This document shows, piece after piece, positions 5,589 through 8,688 of a stretch of DNA of 8,688 nucleotides. The stretch is from Chloroflexota bacterium. GTDB lineage: Bacteria > Chloroflexota > Limnocylindria > QHBO01. Both the position numbers and the translations under genes were made by a program. Within the stretch, counting starts at the first letter, position 1. Every line of letters starts with the position of its first letter. The notes under the pieces are model-generated. The model saw only the letters and a program-made list of their open reading frames with translations. It made no database searches and was not told the origin of the DNA. The stretch spans positions 1 through 8,688 of the forward strand of contig JAGXHP010000094.1 of the NCBI GenBank assembly GCA_024636135.1. The letters are read 5' to 3'.

Positions 5589-5614
5589 GTCATCGGTGAA
5601 GGACGACACGCATG

Positions 5615-5619
5615 AGGAG
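5615..5619 (+). promoter_or_regulatory. Ribosome binding site of the DGPF/YCII gene
   Basis: AGGAG, 6 bases before the GTG at 5626. It picks that GTG over upstream in-frame starts such as the ATG at 5530. Confidence 0.7.
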
Positions 5620-5625
5620 TCACCG

Positions 5626-5973
5626 GTGAAGTACATGATGCTCATCGCAGGAAGCGAAGAGGCGTGGGACACGCTCGGTCCCGATGAGTCGCAGCAGATG
5701 ATGGAACGCATCGGCGGCTGGTGGGGTGAGCATTCCGCGGCCGGACGGATCATCGAGGGCCACCAGCTCCAGGGGGTCGCCACGGCGACCACGGTGCGCC
5801 GCAACGGGGACGGCGAGGCGACGGTCACCGACGGTCCGTTCATGGAGGGCAAGGAGGTCGTGGGCGGCTACGGCATCCTCGACGTGCCAGACCTCGACGC
5901 GGCCATCGCCATCGCGTCATCGTGGCCGGGTCCGGACGTGCTGGAGATTCGTCCCACCGTGGAACGTGACTGA
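5626..5973 (+). CDS. YCII-related (DGPF) family protein
   Basis: A 115-residue cytoplasmic protein of the YCII/DGPF family. It starts with the typical KYMMLIAGSEEAW strand, has a helix around ESQQMMERIGGWW, and carries the namesake TDGPF motif (Asp69-Phe72) followed by EGKEVVGGYGILDVPDLDAAIAIASSWPG. The fold is a ferredoxin-like barrel; the biochemical role is unknown, although many members are encoded beside ECF sigma factors. The GTG start has a good AGGAG 6 bases upstream. The stop codon lies inside the next gene, giving an 8-base overlap and suggesting coupled translation. The upstream ECF42-type promoter predicts that this gene is the main target of the sigma factor encoded behind it. 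Confidence 0.92.
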   Translation: MKYMMLIAGSEEAWDTLGPDESQQMMERIGGWWGEHSAAGRIIEGHQLQGVATATTVRRNGDGEATVTDGPFMEGKEVVGGYGILDVPDLDAAIAIASSWPGPDVLEIRPTVERD

Positions 5974-7228
5974 TCGATCCGTCGTCGACGAGCGCCTGGC
6001 GGAGGTCCTGCGCGATGAGCGCGGCCGCCTGACCGGCGCGCTCGTCCGCATCCTCGGTGACTGGGACGCTGCCGAGGAGCTGGTGCAGGACGCGGCGATG
6101 GCCGCCATCGGGCACTGGCCGAAGGACGGCATCCCCGAGAACCCGGGCGCCTGGCTGATGACGACTGCCCGTCGCAAGGGGGTCGATCGATTGCGACGCC
6201 AGGCACGCTATCGGGAGCGGATGGAGCAGCTGACGCGGGAGGCGACCCAGATGAGCGCGCGCGTTCCCACTGACGGAGCCATGGGAGCCGATGACCGACT
6301 GCCGCTGCTGTTCACCTGTTGCCATCCCGCGCTGAACCGCGAGGCCCAGATCGCGCTCACGCTTCGGACCATCGGCGGGCTCGAGACCCCAGCGGTCGCC
6401 CGGGCGTTTCTCGTCCCCGAGGCGACAATCGCCCAGCGACTCGTGCGCGCCAAGCGCAAGATCCGAGATGCCGCCATTCCGTACCGGGTTCCCGATGCCT
6501 CCGAACTTCCGGGCCGGCTGCAGGAGGTGCTTCGCGTCCTGTACCTGATCTTCAACGAGGGATACCTCGCCTCGACCGGGGACGCGTCCGAGCGGCGCGA
6601 CCTGGCCCGGGATGCGGAGTGGCTGACGTCGCTGGTGCTGCGCCTCATGCCGGATGAGGCCGAAGTCATCGGGCTCCTCGCCCTCATGCGGCTCCACCTC
6701 GCCCGATCCGACGCACGGTTCGGCGCCGACGGCTCCCTCGTCCTCATGCCGGACCAGGACCGCGCGCTCTGGGACCACTCCGCGATCGCGGAGGCCACTC
6801 AGCTCCTGGCGCGTGCCGAGCGCATGAACCGGCCGGGGTCGTTCCAGCTGCAGGCGGCCATCGTCGCCGTGCACGCCGCCTCCCCCTCGTGGACGGCCAC
6901 CGACTGGGCGGCCATCGTCGAACTCTATGACGCGCTCCAGCGGCTGGAGCCGACGCCGGTCGTGGCCCTGAACCGGGCGCTGGCCATCGCGGAACGTGAT
7001 GGACCGGTGGTCGCCCTGGCCGAGGTGGAGCCATTGGCCGATCGACTCGCGGGCTATCACCTGTTTCACGCCGCCCGCGCCGAGCTGCTGCGACGGGTCG
7101 GCCGTCCGGGTGACGCGCGTGCGGCCGACGAGCGCGCCCTGGATCTGACCGCCAATCCCGCCGAGCGCCGCCTGCTGGCGGCCAGGATCGCTCAGGCGGG
7201 CAGCGGGCGCTCCGAGGGCCCGACGTAG
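5966..7228 (+). CDS. ECF42-type RNA polymerase sigma factor with long C-terminal extension
   Basis: A 420-residue ECF sigma factor, about twice the length of a minimal one. Region 2 occupies about residues 10-80 (RLTGALVRILGDWDAAEELVQDA and the AWLMTTARRKGVDRLRR segment). Region 4 occupies about 110-175, beginning LPLLFTCCHPAL (Cys118-Leu123) and including the helix-turn-helix ETPAVARAFLVPEATIAQRLVRAKRK. Then comes YLIFNEGY (Phe196-Tyr200) and a helical extension to the end (DUF6596 and TPR-like repeats, for example PVVALNRALAIAERDG). In the ECF42 group this extension takes part in controlling activity and no classical anti-sigma factor is used; none is encoded here. The GTG start overlaps the DGPF gene by 8 bases. 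No strong ribosome binding site is seen, which fits coupled translation. The 3' end overlaps citrate synthase on the other strand by 37 bases. The inducing signal is unknown. Confidence 0.93.
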   Translation: MTDRSVVDERLAEVLRDERGRLTGALVRILGDWDAAEELVQDAAMAAIGHWPKDGIPENPGAWLMTTARRKGVDRLRRQARYRERMEQLTREATQMSARVPTDGAMGADDRLPLLFTCCHPALNREAQIALTLRTIGGLETPAVARAFLVPEATIAQRLVRAKRKIRDAAIPYRVPDASELPGRLQEVLRVLYLIFNEGYLASTGDASERRDLARDAEWLTSLVLRLMPDEAEVIGLLALMRLHLARSDARFGADGSLVLMPDQDRALWDHSAIAEATQLLARAERMNRPGSFQLQAAIVAVHAASPSWTATDWAAIVELYDALQRLEPTPVVALNRALAIAERDGPVVALAEVEPLADRLAGYHLFHAARAELLRRVGRPGDARAADERALDLTANPAERRLLAARIAQAGSGRSEGPT

Positions 7229-8289
7229 CGCACGTCGGGGCGAATCAGCACGTCGACCTCGGCCTGCTCGAGGCAGTGCGCCGTCCACCCCGCATGCCGC
7301 GCCAGGGCGAAGGTGGCGGGGAACAGGTTGGGCGGCAGGCCGACGCCCTGCAGCACCGCCGCCGCGTAGTACTCGACGTTCGTCTTGATCGGGTAGTCGG
7401 GCTTGAACTCTTCGAGCACCCGCAGCGCGATTTCCTCGACCGCGACCGCTTTCTGGAGCCAATCAGCGGCATGCGCCTGGCTCTCCGCCACGCGACGCAG
7501 CGCGGCCGCGCGAGGATCGTAGGCACGGTAGACCCGGTGGCCGAACCCCATGAGCCGCTCGCCGCGCTCGAGCGTCCCGCGGATCCATGCCTCGGCCTGG
7601 TCGATGTCGCCCATCTCGTGGAGCTGGTCGACGACTTCCGCCGGGGCCCCGCCGTGCCAGGGGCCCTTGAGCGCGCCGATCGCCCCCACGACGGCGCTGG
7701 CGATGTCCGAATGCGTCGAGATGATGACCCGCGCGGCGAAGGTCGAGGCGTTGAAGCCGTGCTCCGCGCCGACGACGAAGTACGCGTCAAGGGCCCGCGC
7801 CGCGGCCGGGTCCGGCCGCTCGCCGCGCAGCTGGTAGAGAAACCCCTCGGCCAGACCGAGGCCCGCATCGGGCTCGACGGGCTCGAGGCCGTCGCGGATT
7901 CGCGCGAACGCGGCCAGGGCCGACGGCGCGACCGCCGTCAGGGCACGCGCCTGCTCGACCGTCGGCGGCCACAGCGTGCCCTCGACAGCGCCCCAAACCG
8001 AGAGTGCCGTGCGCAGCGCATCCATGGCGTGCGTCGAGCTCGGCAGGACGCGGAGTGCATCGATCACCTCCGCCGGCAGCGGCGCGCAAGAAAGGGACGC
8101 ATCGGCGTTCCATTCACCCGTCCACAGCAGCTCCGCCACCTGGGCGTACGAGCCGCGCTCGACCAGTTCCCCGATGGGATAGCCACGGTAGTGCAGCCGG
8201 CCGTTCTCGCCGTCGACCCGGGCCAGGGCGGTCTCCCCGGCCAGTACGCCCTTCAGCCCCGGTGCGTAGGCCCGTTCGCTCTCGTTCAT
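7192..8289 (-). CDS. Citrate synthase family protein
   Basis: A 365-residue type I (dimer-sized) citrate synthase, condensing acetyl-CoA with oxaloacetate in the TCA cycle; a methylcitrate synthase role cannot be excluded. Family marks run in order: GLKGVLAGETALARVDG, LHYRGYPIGEL, AEHGFNAST with His177, LKGPWHGGA with His212, MGFGHRVYR, NVEYYAAAVL with Glu306, GWTAHCLEQ and IRPDVRYVGP at the end. The two catalytic histidines are present. The position usually filled by the catalytic Asp appears to be Glu306; I recall NVE in some bacterial enzymes, so activity is still likely. I chose the ATG at 8289 because MNESERAYAPGLKG fits the family N-terminus and TAGACT lies 7 bases upstream; longer in-frame starts reach into the divergent promoter region. 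No neighbouring gene belongs to the TCA cycle. The 3' end overlaps the sigma factor gene by 37 bases. Confidence 0.93.
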   Translation of the reverse strand: MNESERAYAPGLKGVLAGETALARVDGENGRLHYRGYPIGELVERGSYAQVAELLWTGEWNADASLSCAPLPAEVIDALRVLPSSTHAMDALRTALSVWGAVEGTLWPPTVEQARALTAVAPSALAAFARIRDGLEPVEPDAGLGLAEGFLYQLRGERPDPAAARALDAYFVVGAEHGFNASTFAARVIISTHSDIASAVVGAIGALKGPWHGGAPAEVVDQLHEMGDIDQAEAWIRGTLERGERLMGFGHRVYRAYDPRAAALRRVAESQAHAADWLQKAVAVEEIALRVLEEFKPDYPIKTNVEYYAAAVLQGVGLPPNLFPATFALARHAGWTAHCLEQAEVDVLIRPDVRYVGPSERPLPA

Positions 8290-8296
8290 GCGCGGA

Positions 8297-8302
8297 AGTC
8301 TA
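8297..8302 (-). promoter_or_regulatory. -10 box for citrate synthase (leaderless)
   Basis: TAGACT on the minus strand, matching TANNNT, 7 bases before the ATG at 8289. There is no Shine-Dalgarno sequence between them. No -35 is evident. Confidence 0.55.
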
Positions 8303-8347
8303 GCCCGGCGGCGTAACGATCGCGGCTGGCCGAGCGTCCACGGCTCC

Positions 8348-8353
8348 GATACT
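8348..8353 (+). promoter_or_regulatory. Possible -10 box for the AMIN-like lipoprotein
   Basis: GATACT matches TATAAT at four of six positions and lies 27 bases before the ATG at 8381, leaving room for a leader with a ribosome binding site. This is unlike the leaderless layout of the divergent citrate synthase. Confidence 0.35.
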
Positions 8354-8365
8354 TCCCGATGCAGC

Positions 8366-8370
8366 AGGAG
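8366..8370 (+). promoter_or_regulatory. Ribosome binding site of the AMIN-like lipoprotein
   Basis: AGGAG, 10 bases before the ATG at 8381. It favours this start over the out-of-frame ATG at 8359. Confidence 0.55.
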
Positions 8371-8380
8371 ATTCCCCTTG

Positions 8381-8688
8381 ATGCGCCCCTCGCTCAGCAC
8401 CGGCATCCTCGTCGTGGCCCTCGCACTGACGGCCTGCGCGGAGCCTCAACCCGGAACGTCGGCGAGCCAGCCAACGACTCCCTCAGCCGCGCCGAGCTCG
8501 TCGGTGGGCAGCGCCGAGCCGGTGCCGTCCGATGAGCTGGTGGAGTTCTCGTGTGAGCTTCCGATCGTCGAGCGCGGGACCGTGGCGCTGGCGAACATCA
8601 CCGACGTGCGGATCGGCGCGCACTCGGGATACGACCGCGTCGTGTTCGAGTTCGCCGATGGGCTGCCTGAGATGACCCTCGACCGCGC
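8381..8688 (+). CDS. AMIN-like domain lipoprotein, cut by the window edge
   Basis: The first 102 residues of a secreted lipoprotein; the gene runs off the window. The signal peptide has a hydrophobic core (TGILVVALALTAC) and lipobox LTAC with Cys19. A Ser, Thr, Pro and Ala-rich linker runs to about residue 50. From about 67 onward the sequence is typical of the AMIN-like domain of actinobacterial lipoproteins: ALANITDVRIGAHSGYDRVVFEFADGLPE. Members sit on the outer face of the membrane or cell wall and their role is unknown; related AMIN domains target proteins to the cell wall. The gene is divergent from citrate synthase and has its own AGGAG. The family call rests on one motif block, so it is good but not final. 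Confidence 0.8.
   Translation, partial: MRPSLSTGILVVALALTACAEPQPGTSASQPTTPSAAPSSSVGSAEPVPSDELVEFSCELPIVERGTVALANITDVRIGAHSGYDRVVFEFADGLPEMTLDR

Noticed and set aside
5840..7462. 540-codon open frame on the minus strand
   Set aside because: It is antisense to the sigma factor and has no recognisable domain.
7276..8316. 346-codon open frame on the plus strand
   Set aside because: It is antisense to citrate synthase, whose motifs are unmistakable.
8359..8361. ATG upstream of the AMIN-like lipoprotein
   Set aside because: It is out of frame with the lipoprotein and comes before the AGGAG that serves the ATG at 8381.

Overview
The window is GC-rich bacterial DNA, densely coded on both strands, with G or C at most third codon positions. 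The gene content and the promoter style (TANNNT boxes placed 6 or 7 bases before a start codon, as on leaderless mRNAs) fit a high-GC lineage such as Chloroflexota or Actinomycetota. The proteins look more like uncultured Chloroflexota than a classic actinomycete, but the sequence alone does not settle the phylum. No tRNA, rRNA, CRISPR array, insertion sequence or other mobile element is visible. No stretch longer than about 100 bases lacks a gene.

Layout from left to right: (1) an adenosine deaminase gene on the minus strand (9-1123), complete in all motifs but broken by a one-base deletion near 466/467; (2) a divergent lipoprotein with a CapA-type fold on the plus strand (1196-2758), sharing a short promoter region that carries mirrored copies of GGTACCATC; (3) a two-gene toxin-antitoxin module on the plus strand, an MbcA/Xre-type antitoxin (2790-3116) and a RES-domain toxin (3113-3628), whose toxin seems to start at a CTG codon; (4) a minus-strand operon of an EamA-type transporter (4287-5261), a single-domain rhodanese (3905-4255) and a 97-residue protein I do not recognise (3603-3896), whose end overlaps the toxin gene tail to tail; (5) a doubtful small acidic ORF on the minus strand (5277-5531); (6) a plus-strand operon of a DGPF/YCII protein (5626-5973) and an ECF42-type sigma factor with a long C-terminal extension (5966-7228), preceded by a sequence matching the promoter motif I recall for ECF42 sigma factors; (7) a minus-strand citrate synthase (7192-8289), overlapping the sigma gene tail to tail; and (8) the start of an AMIN-like lipoprotein (8381 to the window edge).

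Two modules are functional units: the antitoxin/toxin pair (predicted NAD+-phosphorylase toxin with its repressor/antidote) and the DGPF/ECF42 pair (a likely self-activating sigma-factor circuit). The most useful observations are the CTG-initiated toxin that a standard gene caller would truncate, the TGTCGA-N17-CGTC promoter before the ECF42 operon, the repeated leaderless-promoter arrangement before four genes, and the frameshift in adenosine deaminase. I found no clearly new defence or mobile system; most of the window is chromosomal housekeeping and regulation.
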